From NCBI GenBank assembly GCA_045649505.1, contig JAZRQA010000054.1, forward strand, positions 1 through 44,354: a stretch of 44,354 nucleotides of DNA, given 5' to 3'. Positions within the stretch are counted from its first letter, which is position 1; every line of letters starts with the position of its first letter. The notes beneath the pieces are model-generated. The model saw only the letters and a list, made by a program, of their open reading frames with translations, searched no databases and had not been told where the DNA came from. This document shows, piece after piece, positions 16,178 through 24,598 of the stretch. The DNA is from SIG587 sp045649505 (GTDB lineage Bacteria > Bacillota > Clostridia > Oscillospirales > Acutalibacteraceae). Made by a program: the position numbers and the translations under genes.

Positions 16178-17047
16178 ATGGTGCTAAAACGCTTTGGTGA
16201 CCGAAAGCAGGGAAGACGTATTCGAAGTATGGATCCTATGTCGATGGTTGCTCCTTATATTATGAAAACCCGTTCTGGCTCTCAAAATATGATTCGAGAC
16301 AGTATTGATATTGAAAATGCCGAAAAATATATACATAAAAAACGACAGGAAGGCTTGAAAGGCTTTGGTATGTTACATATAATGGTTGCAGCATATGTAC
16401 GTACCGTTGCGCAACGACCGGGTGTAAACCGTTTTGTTTCAGGTCAAAAAATATATGCCAGAAACGAGATATCGGTTGCACTTGTTGTTAAGAAGGAGTT
16501 AAGGCTTGATGCACCCGAAACAGTTATTAAGGTTTTCTTTTCGCCTAATGATAGTGTTGAACAAATTTACGAGAAAATGAAAACCACTGTTGATGAAAGC
16601 CGTCGTCTTGGTGATGAATCGGATTTTGATAGTGCTGCAAGATTTTTTAAATACATACCGGGATTGTTACTTAAATTTGTAATGTTTATTTTGAATATTA
16701 TGGATTATTTTGATCTTTTGCCCCGCAAGCTTATAAAATTAAGTCCTTTTCATTGCTCACTATTTCTTACCTCAATGGGTTCGCTTGGTATTCCGCCCGT
16801 TATTCATCATTTATATGAGTTTGGTAATGTGCCGATGTTTTGTTCCTATGGCGCAAAGCGTAACGAAATTGTCCTGAAAAAGGACGGCACTCCCGAAGAG
16901 CGAAAGTTTGTGGACTATACGGTTAATACTGATGACAGAATTTGTGACGGGCACTATTATGCCAGCGCAATGAAGCTTATTAAAGACTATCTTAAAAACC
17001 CTGATAAGCTTGACATTATTCCTAAGGTTGTAGATGATATAAAATAA
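16178..17047 (+). CDS. E2-like (2-oxoacid dehydrogenase acyltransferase/CAT-fold) protein lacking the catalytic His
   Basis: A 289-residue protein with only the acyltransferase core: no lipoyl or peripheral-subunit-binding domain. Segments matching the fold are LHIMVAAYVRTVAQRPGVNRF (~65-86, split here from a longer run), LFLTSMGSLGIPPVIHHLYEFG-type strand (~195-216) and the C-terminal VNTDDRICDGHYYASAMKL. In true E2 enzymes the last motif is DHRxxDG; here it is D252-D253-R254-I-C-D257-G258, so the catalytic His is Asp while the Asp is kept. A hydrophobic stretch (~161-180) may contact membrane. ATG 16178 has GGAGGTG 6 bases upstream; a longer in-frame reading starts upstream of the promoter and is rejected. 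No dehydrogenase partners are nearby. Function unknown. Confidence 0.75.
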   Translation: MVLKRFGDRKQGRRIRSMDPMSMVAPYIMKTRSGSQNMIRDSIDIENAEKYIHKKRQEGLKGFGMLHIMVAAYVRTVAQRPGVNRFVSGQKIYARNEISVALVVKKELRLDAPETVIKVFFSPNDSVEQIYEKMKTTVDESRRLGDESDFDSAARFFKYIPGLLLKFVMFILNIMDYFDLLPRKLIKLSPFHCSLFLTSMGSLGIPPVIHHLYEFGNVPMFCSYGAKRNEIVLKKDGTPEERKFVDYTVNTDDRICDGHYYASAMKLIKDYLKNPDKLDIIPKVVDDIK

Positions 17048-17079
17048 AAAGCAAGACCGCTTTTGCGGTCTTGCTTTTT
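17046..17079. terminator. Bidirectional terminator between the E2-like gene and mtaB
   Basis: Perfect 15-bp stem (17046-17060 with 17065-17079), loop TTTT, A-tract on one side and T-tract on the other, so it works for both strands. It touches both stop codons. Confidence 0.93.
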
Positions 17080-18367
17080 ATATGAATTCTCCTATAAGAC
17101 ACATGGTATCATCACATTCAAGAATTTTTACGTTAAAAATTTTGTTGCCTTTGTGTTCATTGCATTTTACGCGCACACGACAATAATTTGCAGTATAACC
17201 ATATGCAAAACCGTTCTCAAAGGTTTCGAACAATACCTGTTGAACACAGCCTATTTGATTAAACAAAAACTCCCTCTCGCTTTTTTCGGTTTCTTTTATC
17301 ATTACTCGACTTCGCTGTTCTTTAACTTCCTTTGTAACCTGAGAGGGAATTTTGTCGGCAAAGGTCCCTTTGCGTCTTGAATAAGCAAAAATATGAGATT
17401 TAGCAAATCCAACCTTTTTTACAAAATCAAGGCTATGGTTAAATTCTTGGTCGGTTTCACCCGCAAAACCGACCATAATATCAGTGGTAATTGCAGCGGT
17501 GGGGAATATTGCACGGATTCGGTTTACAAGATCATAGTAAAAAGTACTGTCGTAGTGTCGATTCATTCTTTTTAGGGTTGCATCACATCCTGATTGGAGC
17601 GATAAATGGAACTGTGGACAAAATTTTTCCTGCTTAAAAAGACGAAATAGCATTTCATCACTTATATGGTCGGGTTCAAGGGAGCCAAGACGTACTCTCT
17701 TAATTCCTTTACACTCGCAAACCGCTTCAACGGCATCACACAAATTAAGCCCTATGTCTTTACCGTATGCCGAAAGATTTATACCAACAAGGACAATTTC
17801 AATAAACCCTTTTTTATTCAAAGCTTCAACTTCAAATTTTAAATCCTCTATGCTTTTTGAACGAACACGCCCGCGAGCAGTAGGTATTATGCAATAAGTG
17901 CAGTAGCGTTCGCAACCATCTTCAATTTTAATAAAGGCGCGAGTTCGTTCATCAAAATTCGTTATACAAGGTGTTGAAAATTTCTCACCTTTTTCGTGGG
18001 GAATAATATCAATGATTTGTTTTCTTTCTATAATAAAACGATTTATTAACTGCGGTAAATGAGTTATTTTGGAATTGCCTATAATAATATCGGCACAGTC
18101 AAGTTCATTTGCATACTGAGGAAAAGCCTGTGTCATACAGCCCGTAAGAACAATTATTGAATTAGGATTATTTCTTTTGTACCTTCTTGCAATTTGTCTT
18201 GTTTTTCGGTCGCTCTCTGCGGTAACGGTACAAGAATTTATTATGTAAATATCAGCGCACTTATTATCTTGTGCAGCAAAAAAACCGTTATTTTGCAGAA
18301 TTTCACGCATTGCTTGCGTTTCGTATTGATTTACCTTGCAGCCAAGTGTATAAAAACAAAAAGTCAT
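17078..18367 (-). CDS. mtaB: tRNA (N6-threonylcarbamoyladenosine(37)-C2)-methylthiotransferase MtaB
   Basis: Radical SAM methylthiotransferase that converts t6A37 to ms2t6A37 in tRNAs reading ANN codons. The 429-residue product carries the N-terminal cluster Cys residues C10 (TLGCKVNQYET), C46 (NSCTVTAESDRKTRQ) and C77 (TGCMTQ), and the radical SAM triad C152-C156-C159 (CERYCTYC) with IIPTARGRVRS. The C-terminal ~60 residues fit a TRAM-like RNA-binding part. The GCKVNQYE opening favours MtaB over MiaB or RimO. ATG 18367 is used (GAGG 7 bases upstream); an in-frame TTG two codons earlier has no better support. Its expected tRNA substrates include both tRNAs in this window. Confidence 0.93.
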   Translation of the reverse strand: MTFCFYTLGCKVNQYETQAMREILQNNGFFAAQDNKCADIYIINSCTVTAESDRKTRQIARRYKRNNPNSIIVLTGCMTQAFPQYANELDCADIIIGNSKITHLPQLINRFIIERKQIIDIIPHEKGEKFSTPCITNFDERTRAFIKIEDGCERYCTYCIIPTARGRVRSKSIEDLKFEVEALNKKGFIEIVLVGINLSAYGKDIGLNLCDAVEAVCECKGIKRVRLGSLEPDHISDEMLFRLFKQEKFCPQFHLSLQSGCDATLKRMNRHYDSTFYYDLVNRIRAIFPTAAITTDIMVGFAGETDQEFNHSLDFVKKVGFAKSHIFAYSRRKGTFADKIPSQVTKEVKEQRSRVMIKETEKSEREFLFNQIGCVQQVLFETFENGFAYGYTANYCRVRVKCNEHKGNKIFNVKILECDDTMCLIGEFI

Positions 18368-18397
18368 AAACAAACCTCGGTGTAAAATGTTATGTTT

Positions 18398-18426
18398 ATT
18401 ATATCTTTAAAACAAGTGTATTTCAA
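18398..18426 (-). promoter_or_regulatory. Sigma-A promoter of mtaB
   Basis: Minus strand: TTGAAA (18426-18421), 17 bases, TATAAT (18403-18398). Confidence 0.85.
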
Positions 18427-18486
18427 GCATTTTAACTGTTATTTCCTACAAAAAGCTTAATAATAAATATTTTTTTTAAAAAATAC

Positions 18487-18515
18487 TTGCATTTTTTGAA
18501 TAGATATGGTAATAT
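18487..18515 (+). promoter_or_regulatory. Probable promoter of rpmE
   Basis: TTGCAT (18487-18492), 17 bases, TAATAT (18510-18515); start predicted ~18522. Confidence 0.7.
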
Positions 18516-18551
18516 ATCATCTGTTACAGAGTGTTGAAAGGGGTGACAATG

Positions 18552-18755
18552 ATGAAAGAAGGAATTCATCCGTCATACGAAAAAACTACTATCAGATGTG
18601 CTTGTGGTGCGGAATTTGAAACGCATTCTACCAAAAAGGATATTCGTTTGGATATTTGCTCAAAATGTCATCCGTTTTTCACCGGTAAGCAGAAACTGGT
18701 AGATACCGGCGGTCGCGTTGATAGATTCAAGAAGCGTTTCGGTATGGATAAGTAG
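18552..18755 (+). CDS. rpmE: 50S ribosomal protein L31 (zinc-binding type)
   Basis: A 67-residue protein starting MKEGIHPSYEKT, with the zinc ligands CACG...CSKC that mark the C+ form of L31, and HPFFTGKQKLVDTGGRVDRFKKRFG at the end. Zinc-free paralogues, which replace it under zinc starvation, lack these Cys. Two adjacent ATGs (18549, 18552) and upstream GTG 18531 are in frame; ATG 18552 is chosen because AGGGG ends 8 bases before it and it gives the standard N terminus. Confidence 0.96.
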   Translation: MKEGIHPSYEKTTIRCACGAEFETHSTKKDIRLDICSKCHPFFTGKQKLVDTGGRVDRFKKRFGMDK

Positions 18756-18761
18756 TATATC

Positions 18762-18811
18762 AAATTCCGCAGTTGTCCTTATGAGATTAGGATAATTGCG
18801 GATTTCTTTTT
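18762..18811 (+). terminator. Terminator after rpmE, directly in front of the next SD
   Basis: Left arm 18762-18779 and right arm 18789-18805 pair imperfectly (G-T pairs and a bulge), followed by CTTTTT (18806-18811). The SD of the IMPACT-family gene begins at 18812. Confidence 0.78.
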
Positions 18812-18820
18812 AGGAGAAAT

Positions 18821-19441
18821 ATGAAGGAATATAATACGGTTGTTGAAATATCTCAAGGGCGGTATGAGGAAAAACGATCGATTTTTATTGCAGAGCTTTT
18901 TCCTTGCGAAGGCCCTGAACAAGCGGCTCAAATTGTTGCCGCTCAAAAATCAAAATATTGGGATGCTCGTCATGTCGTTCACGCATACTGCCTTGCTGAC
19001 GGAAGTGTAAAGGCCGCTGATGACGGTGAACCGCATGGCACATCCGGCAAACCCGTGCTTGATATTATTACAGGCACAGGCCTTAAAAATGTTTTGATAA
19101 CAGTAACGCGTTATTTTGGCGGTGTTTTGCTTGGAACAGGCGGGCTTGTTCGCGCATACTCTGCTGCTGCAAGACAAGCTGTTGATAACGCAAAAACGGT
19201 TACCATGTGCCCAGGAATTCAGTTTATTTGTAGCCTTGATTATCAGCAGTACCAGACAATGCAAAGGCTTATGTATTCAAATAACTGCATTGTTGATAAC
19301 AGTGAGTTTAATGATAATGTTATGCTTGAATTTACGGTTCCGTTGGATGTTTACGAAAGGTTTAAAGATGAAATAACCGAAGTTTTTGCGGGCAAAATTC
19401 AACTTATAGTAAAAAAAGAAATATTTTTTGTAAAAAAATAA
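18821..19441 (+). CDS. IMPACT/YigZ (YvyE) family protein
   Basis: A 206-residue protein of the UPF0029/IMPACT family: KRSIFIAELFPC, SKYWDARHVVHAYCL, DDGEPHGTSGKPVLD (the most conserved block), VTRYFGGVLLGTGGLVRAYSAAA, and a ferredoxin-like C-terminal half. The family binds RNA or ribosomes in some organisms, but the bacterial role is unclear. AGGAG (18812-18816) is 4 bases before ATG 18821. With the rpmE terminator ending one base before this SD there is no room for its own promoter in between, so transcription comes from read-through or from inside rpmE. Confidence 0.92.
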   Translation: MKEYNTVVEISQGRYEEKRSIFIAELFPCEGPEQAAQIVAAQKSKYWDARHVVHAYCLADGSVKAADDGEPHGTSGKPVLDIITGTGLKNVLITVTRYFGGVLLGTGGLVRAYSAAARQAVDNAKTVTMCPGIQFICSLDYQQYQTMQRLMYSNNCIVDNSEFNDNVMLEFTVPLDVYERFKDEITEVFAGKIQLIVKKEIFFVKK

Positions 19442-19493
19442 AGGTTATAGTTTTAAAATAGCGTATAACATATATAGAAGAGAGGGTGTGCTT

Positions 19494-20495
19494 ATGGAGG
19501 ATATCAGAATAATAAGCGAAAGAACAGAAAAGGAAATTTTATCACCGTATGCCACACTTAGCATCAACTCTGCGGGTAGAGAAATGCCAGAGGAGCAGTG
19601 CGAACTTCGAACTGTTTTTCAACGCGATCGTGACAGGATAATTCACTGTAAATCGTTTCGCCGTTTAAAACATAAAACACAGGTATTTTTGTCTCCTGAA
19701 TCAGACCATTATCGTACCCGACTCACTCACACTCTTGAGGTTTCGCAGATTGCACGAACTATTTCAAGGGCATTAAAACTTAACGAAGATTTAACCGAAG
19801 CAATTGCTTTAGGACACGATTTGGGTCATACGCCTTTCGGCCATGCAGGAGAACGTTCTCTTGAGAAGCTTACATCGTTCGGGTTTACTCATTATGAGCA
19901 AAGCGTAAGGGTTTGTAAGTTTATTGAAAAAGATGCAGCGGGACTTAACCTTACATATGAGGTGCTTGACGGTATTTTGCACCATACAAAGGGCGAATGG
20001 GCACATACTCCTGAGGGAAAAATAGTTCGCCTTGCAGATAGAATTGCATATATCAATCATGATATTGATGATGCGGTACGTGGCGGTATAATTAGTGAAA
20101 TTCAGCTTCCGCGTGAGATTACAAATGTTCTTGGGACAAGCAAATCCTCGAGAATAAACACGCTTGTAAAGGCTGTAGTTGAAAATGGCGCACAAAATAT
20201 TGAAATTACGGGAGATATTAAAACCCAGTTTGATAATCTTCACGAGTTTCTTTTTGACAGCGTTTACAAAAACGCAAGAGCTAAATCCGAGGAAAGCAAG
20301 GTAGACGGTATTATCGAGGGACTTTTTGAATATTATATGAAGTCTCCTGAGGAAAGACTATCTGATGAATATTTGCTTATAGGTAAAAGGGACGGTTTCG
20401 AACGCGCAGTTACTGATTATATCGCAGGAATGACCGACCATTTTGCAATTATGACCTATAGTAAAATATACATACCTAAATCCTGGGAATATTAA
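19494..20495 (+). CDS. dgt: dGTP triphosphohydrolase-like HD protein (Dgt family)
   Basis: Releases triphosphate from deoxynucleoside triphosphates. The 333-residue product shows FRRLKHKTQVF, DHYRTRLTHTLEVSQIARTI with H79, the H108-D109 pair in ALGHDLGHTPFGHAGE and the distal ADRIAYINHDIDDA, i.e. all HD metal ligands. GTG 19488 is in frame, but GAGGG is better placed for ATG 19494. It precedes dnaG by 24 bases, the common clostridial arrangement dgt-dnaG-rpoD. Whether it prefers dGTP cannot be read from sequence. Confidence 0.92.
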   Translation: MEDIRIISERTEKEILSPYATLSINSAGREMPEEQCELRTVFQRDRDRIIHCKSFRRLKHKTQVFLSPESDHYRTRLTHTLEVSQIARTISRALKLNEDLTEAIALGHDLGHTPFGHAGERSLEKLTSFGFTHYEQSVRVCKFIEKDAAGLNLTYEVLDGILHHTKGEWAHTPEGKIVRLADRIAYINHDIDDAVRGGIISEIQLPREITNVLGTSKSSRINTLVKAVVENGAQNIEITGDIKTQFDNLHEFLFDSVYKNARAKSEESKVDGIIEGLFEYYMKSPEERLSDEYLLIGKRDGFERAVTDYIAGMTDHFAIMTYSKIYIPKSWEY

Positions 20496-20519
20496 ATAAT
20501 ATAAGGGGGGAATGACTTA

Positions 20520-22289
20520 ATGGCAATACCTGAGCAAACTATACTTGAAATTAAATATAAAAATGACATTGAGTCTGTAATTGCTCCTTATGTTAATTTA
20601 AAACGAGCGGGTAAAAATCTTAAAGGTCTTTGTCCGTTTCATAATGAAAAAACTCCGTCTTTCACGGTTTATCCCGAAAATGGCTCTTTTTATTGCTTTG
20701 GATGCCAAGTTGGCGGTGATGTTTTTACATTTACAAAGCTCATAAATAATCTTGATTATATTGAGGCGGTTCGTCTTTTAGCCGAGAAATCCGGCGTAAA
20801 CATTGATGATGACGGATATGATAACTCTATCATCAAACAAAAACAAACCGTTCTTGAAATTAACCGTGAAACCGCTAGATTTTTTCACTCTTTTCTTATG
20901 TCACCGGGCGGAAAATGGGCGCTAGATTATCTTATGGGTCGCGGGCTTACCCTAAAAACAATAAAGCATTTTGGGCTAGGTGCTGCTCCCGATACATGGT
21001 CAAGTCTTTGTGACCATCTAAAAAGCAAAGGCTTCTCATATGAAGATATGCTTATTGCAAATGTTGTTTCCAAAAGCAGTAAGGGTTCATATTATGACCG
21101 TTTCAGAAACAGAGTAATGTTTCCGCTTATTGACCTACGCGGTAATGTTCTTGCATTCAGCGGAAGGCGGCATCCCGATGTAAGCGAGGGCGGTAAATAT
21201 ATAAATTCCTCAGACACTCCAGTGTATAAAAAAAGTCAGCATTTATTTGGAATGAATTTTGCTAAGAATTGCTGTGAGGAACGAATTATAGTCGTTGAAG
21301 GAAATATGGACGCTGTTTCAATTCAACAGGCAGGATTTGAGAATGCAGTTGCGCTATTCGGTACTGCACTGTCGCAAGAGCAGATTAAACTACTTAGCAG
21401 ATATACAAAAGAAATTGTTTTTGCTCTTGATGCCGATGCTGCAGGTCAGAACGCCGTTAAAAAGGCAATAGATGCCGCTAAAGAGTCAGGTGTGCGTATA
21501 AGAATATTGCGTATCCCTGAGGGAAAAGATCCTGACGAGTTTATCAAAACAAAAGGTGCTGCAAGTTTTAAGGCACTTATTGATGGTGCAGTTGACGACC
21601 TTGAATATAAACTGCTTATGATAGCGCAAAATATTGACACACAAGACGATAGTGGTCGCTTGCAGTATTTAAAAGAGGCAACAAAAATTCTTGCAACAAG
21701 TTATGATAAAATGGCAATTGACCTTTACACCGGTAGACTTTCAGAAAAATACGGTGTTTCAAAGGAAACTCTTTTAAATTCAGTTAATGAACATAAAGAA
21801 AAATTGGCAAAACAAAAATATAATAAGGAAATTTCAGATATTATAACACCTAAATTTTCTTATGATGACCCTAATCCGCAAAAAAGGGCTAATATGCGTG
21901 CTTGTAGCGCGGAAGAAAAGTTGATTTCTGTTCTTCTCAAGCATCAGGACCTTATTGATAAGGCAAAAGAAGAACTGCCGCCTGAAAAAATGGTGACAGA
22001 TCTTAACAGACTTATTTATAAAAGGATAATATCTGCTAATGAAAAAATTCAAACAGTGGATTTTTCTGTATTGGGAGATGGGTTTTCACCTGCCGAAATG
22101 GGATATCTTGTGTCTTTACAAAATGCATTGGGTGCGGGAAACAACGCGCAACTTGTATTAAAAGATTGTATTAAGGTAATATTAGAGGAAGACACACGAA
22201 AAAATGGCAGTAATTTAAAAAATTTGTCGGTTGAAGATTGGGCAACCAAGATAAAAGAACTGGCTGATAAAAAACACAAGGGAGAATAA
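20520..22289 (+). CDS. dnaG: DNA primase
   Basis: Makes RNA primers at the replication fork. The 589-residue product has the CHC2-type zinc site C38-PF-H41...C59-FG-C62, a primase core with YYDRFRNRVMFPL and GNVLAFSGRR, and the Toprim residues in IVVEGNMDAVSIQQAG and FALDADAAGQNAVKKA. The C-terminal region that binds DnaB is more divergent but present. An all-G run GGGGGG (20505-20510) is the SD. Its TAA abuts the sigma-A start. Confidence 0.96.
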   Translation: MAIPEQTILEIKYKNDIESVIAPYVNLKRAGKNLKGLCPFHNEKTPSFTVYPENGSFYCFGCQVGGDVFTFTKLINNLDYIEAVRLLAEKSGVNIDDDGYDNSIIKQKQTVLEINRETARFFHSFLMSPGGKWALDYLMGRGLTLKTIKHFGLGAAPDTWSSLCDHLKSKGFSYEDMLIANVVSKSSKGSYYDRFRNRVMFPLIDLRGNVLAFSGRRHPDVSEGGKYINSSDTPVYKKSQHLFGMNFAKNCCEERIIVVEGNMDAVSIQQAGFENAVALFGTALSQEQIKLLSRYTKEIVFALDADAAGQNAVKKAIDAAKESGVRIRILRIPEGKDPDEFIKTKGAASFKALIDGAVDDLEYKLLMIAQNIDTQDDSGRLQYLKEATKILATSYDKMAIDLYTGRLSEKYGVSKETLLNSVNEHKEKLAKQKYNKEISDIITPKFSYDDPNPQKRANMRACSAEEKLISVLLKHQDLIDKAKEELPPEKMVTDLNRLIYKRIISANEKIQTVDFSVLGDGFSPAEMGYLVSLQNALGAGNNAQLVLKDCIKVILEEDTRKNGSNLKNLSVEDWATKIKELADKKHKGE

Positions 22290-23357
22290 ATGGGTATGGA
22301 AGAAAAAAATAAGGATACGACAATTGTGCCAGAGAACGAGGTAAAAAATTCACAACAGGAACCTGAAAAAGAGTCTAGTTTGGATGATATTGAAAATCCC
22401 GAGGATTTAGAGGAGCTTTTTTCTGAGCCACCGTTACTAGAACTTGATTTCCCCGAGGAGCCTACTGACGATGAGTTGAAGCTCGAGGAAATGGATATGG
22501 AAAAGCTTGACGAAGACATGTCCTTTGACAATATGTCACTTGATGATCCGGTTAAGGTATATTTACGCGAGATTGGCCGCGTTCCTCTTCTCTCATCAGA
22601 TGAAGAAATTGAACTCGCCGTAAAAATTGTTGACGGCGATGAAAGGGCTAAACAACGTCTTACTGAAGCTAATCTTCGTCTTGTTGTTAGTATCGCAAAG
22701 AAGTATGTAGGTCGCGGTATGTATTTCCTCGATCTTATACAAGAGGGTAATGTCGGTCTTATAAAAGCGGTTGATAAGTTTGATTATACCAAGGGCTTTA
22801 AATTTTCGACCTATGCAACCTGGTGGATTCGTCAGGCAATAACCCGTGCAATTGCTGATCAAGCAAGGACTATCCGTATTCCTGTTCATATGGTTGAAAC
22901 TATAAATAGACTTAAAAAGGTACAAAGTCAGCTTCTTCATGAAAACGGATATGAACCAAGCGAAGAGCTTATTGCCGAAAAGATGGACCTTCCTGTTGAG
23001 CGTGTTCGCGAGATTATGCGTGTTGCACAGGAGCCTGTTTCAATGGAAACCCCCATTGGTCCTGAGGAAGATAGTCGCTTAATGGACTTTATTCGCGATG
23101 AGGATGCACTTGCACCCGATGATGCTGCGCTCAAAACCATAACTAACGAGGATATTGATAATGTTTTAAAAACCCTTACGGCGAGAGAGGAGCAGGTAAT
23201 TCGTTTGCGCTTCGGTCTAAAGGATGGACGCTGCCACACTTTAGAAGAAGTTGGTATTGAGTTTAATGTTACGAGAGAACGTATTCGACAGATTGAGGCA
23301 AAGGCACTTAGAAAGCTTCGCCATCCCGTACGCAGTAATAAGTTTAAGGATAGATAA
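22290..23357 (+). CDS. rpoD: RNA polymerase primary sigma factor SigA/RpoD
   Basis: The 355-residue product has an acidic N-terminal ~80 residues, region 1.2 DPVKVYLREIGRVPLL (from D86), region 2 with FLDLIQEGNVGLIKAVDKFD and FSTYATWWIRQAITRAIAD (-10 recognition), region 3, and region 4 with VTRERIRQIEAKALRKLRHP (-35 recognition). The TTGnnn-17-TATAAT promoters across the window match what this factor should read. It starts directly after the dnaG stop; ATG 22296 is an alternative start two codons on. Confidence 0.97.
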   Translation: MGMEEKNKDTTIVPENEVKNSQQEPEKESSLDDIENPEDLEELFSEPPLLELDFPEEPTDDELKLEEMDMEKLDEDMSFDNMSLDDPVKVYLREIGRVPLLSSDEEIELAVKIVDGDERAKQRLTEANLRLVVSIAKKYVGRGMYFLDLIQEGNVGLIKAVDKFDYTKGFKFSTYATWWIRQAITRAIADQARTIRIPVHMVETINRLKKVQSQLLHENGYEPSEELIAEKMDLPVERVREIMRVAQEPVSMETPIGPEEDSRLMDFIRDEDALAPDDAALKTITNEDIDNVLKTLTAREEQVIRLRFGLKDGRCHTLEEVGIEFNVTRERIRQIEAKALRKLRHPVRSNKFKDR

Positions 23358-23362
23358 CATCT

Positions 23363-23755
23363 ATGTTTTTAAATAATGAAACCGACTATGCAATTAGAAT
23401 TGTTGCGTGTCTTGCTCAGCAAAAAGGCAGACTTGATGCATCTTCTATCTCCGAAAAAACGGGTGTCACACAGCGTTTTTCGCTTAAAATACTTCACCGT
23501 CTGACCAAAGGAAATATAGTCAAATCTTTTAAGGGGGCAAAGGGTGGTTACACTCTTGCAAAGTCTCCTGAGGACATTACATTGCTTGAAATTGTTGAGC
23601 TTATGTGCGGCCCGCTTAATTTTAGCCGATGTCAAGGTGATGAGGCAGCCTGCACACATCCTATGGGCGTATGCTATTTCAGGGATACCTTTAACGAGGT
23701 GAGTGATTTTATGCAGCAGCGCTTTAAGGTCGCAACATTTAAAACGGAGGAATAA
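23363..23755 (+). CDS. Rrf2-family regulator with IscR-like cysteine triad
   Basis: A 130-residue winged-helix regulator: TDYAIRIVACLAQ, recognition part VTQRFSLKILHRLTKGNIVKS with the wing KGAKGGYTLAK, then LLEIVELMCGPLN. Cys90, Cys97 and Cys104 (each separated by six residues) sit where IscR and NsrR bind an iron-sulphur cluster; Cys82 is an extra candidate. This implies sensing of Fe-S status, NO or redox, not proven. It begins 5 bases after the sigma-A stop, so it is co-transcribed with dnaG-rpoD, and 5 bases before the TSCPD gene. Confidence 0.88.
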   Translation: MFLNNETDYAIRIVACLAQQKGRLDASSISEKTGVTQRFSLKILHRLTKGNIVKSFKGAKGGYTLAKSPEDITLLEIVELMCGPLNFSRCQGDEAACTHPMGVCYFRDTFNEVSDFMQQRFKVATFKTEE

Positions 23756-23760
23756 TCTCG

Positions 23761-24009
23761 GTGAAATTTACATATAAAACAAATGGAGTATGCTCGAGAA
23801 GCATCCAAATTGAGATAGAAAATGATATTTTAAAGGAAGTAAAGTACGAGGGAGGATGCAACGGAAATCTGCAGGGAATAGGTGCCCTTGTAAGGGGTAT
23901 GCAGATTGACGATGTTATACAAAAGCTTGAGGGAATATGTTGCGGATTTAAAAAAACATCCTGTCCTGCACAGTTAGCACTTGCTCTTAAGCAGTATAAA
24001 GCACGCTAA
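23761..24009 (+). CDS. TSCPD-domain small protein (TIGR03905 type)
   Basis: The 82-residue protein ends in KKTSCPAQLALAL, the TSCPD motif, preceded by YEGGCNGNLQGIGALVRGM and GICCGF. Cysteines are C11, C33, C60, C61 and C68. The domain also occurs as the C-terminal extension of class II ribonucleotide reductases; the role of free-standing copies is unknown. GTG start 23761 after a GGAGG SD within the end of the Rrf2 gene. Proximity to a Cys-type Rrf2 regulator suggests a redox or metal link (inference). Confidence 0.87.
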   Translation: MKFTYKTNGVCSRSIQIEIENDILKEVKYEGGCNGNLQGIGALVRGMQIDDVIQKLEGICCGFKKTSCPAQLALALKQYKAR

Positions 24010-24046
24010 ATTTCAGGGGAAAATTCAGCAAAAAAGGTGAATTATA

Positions 24047-24592
24047 ATGAGTTTTGATGAAGATATTAAGATTGCCGGTAATAAGCCGTCACAGGAAATT
24101 AAGGCGCGCCGTGCGCAGATTTTTCAAGACGAGATTGTAAACTCTGCTGATTCTGCGACGGCAAAGCGTCTTGGCGAGATTGTCGCCGAAAAATTTTGTG
24201 CAGATAACGAAGAATTCTCTATTGCGAGTGATGAGTTTGATTCTCAAATGGCTATGCAAAGAAGACTTTTACTTTCTTTTACTGCTTCAATTTCCTTTGA
24301 AAGATTCTGTAAAAGCGAATCGGTCGCAGGTATAGCACAAAAGAGTTTTATTGACAGCATAAAAAATATAGCAGGATCGCTTTATGATTCCTCCTCTGAC
24401 ACAGGAGCCTTTTCATTTTATTATCTTGCTGTTCGCAGAGGGAATGAGATTGAGCGCAGGGTAGGACAAACCTTTGCAATGCTTTGCTCACATGATGGAG
24501 ATCCTGTTTATCAGGAACTCGGCGAAGCCCTTTATTGTTGGTTTTCATCTACCATAGAAAAGGCTGTTGTTGAGCTTGGCCTTAATAAATAA
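24047..24592 (+). CDS. Unknown protein, alpha-helical
   Basis: I do not recognise this 181-residue protein. It is probably real: it follows the TSCPD gene by 37 bases, has its own SD-like AAAGGTG, and ends at a hairpin. It looks mostly helical and soluble, with no signal peptide or membrane segment. Notable parts are IKARRAQIFQDEIVNSADSA near the start, RLLLSFTASISFERFC in the middle and FYYLAVRRGNEIERRVGQTF near the end. It contains Cys residues but no paired metal motif. Confidence 0.7.
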   Translation: MSFDEDIKIAGNKPSQEIKARRAQIFQDEIVNSADSATAKRLGEIVAEKFCADNEEFSIASDEFDSQMAMQRRLLLSFTASISFERFCKSESVAGIAQKSFIDSIKNIAGSLYDSSSDTGAFSFYYLAVRRGNEIERRVGQTFAMLCSHDGDPVYQELGEALYCWFSSTIEKAVVELGLNK

Positions 24593-24598
24593 TAAACT

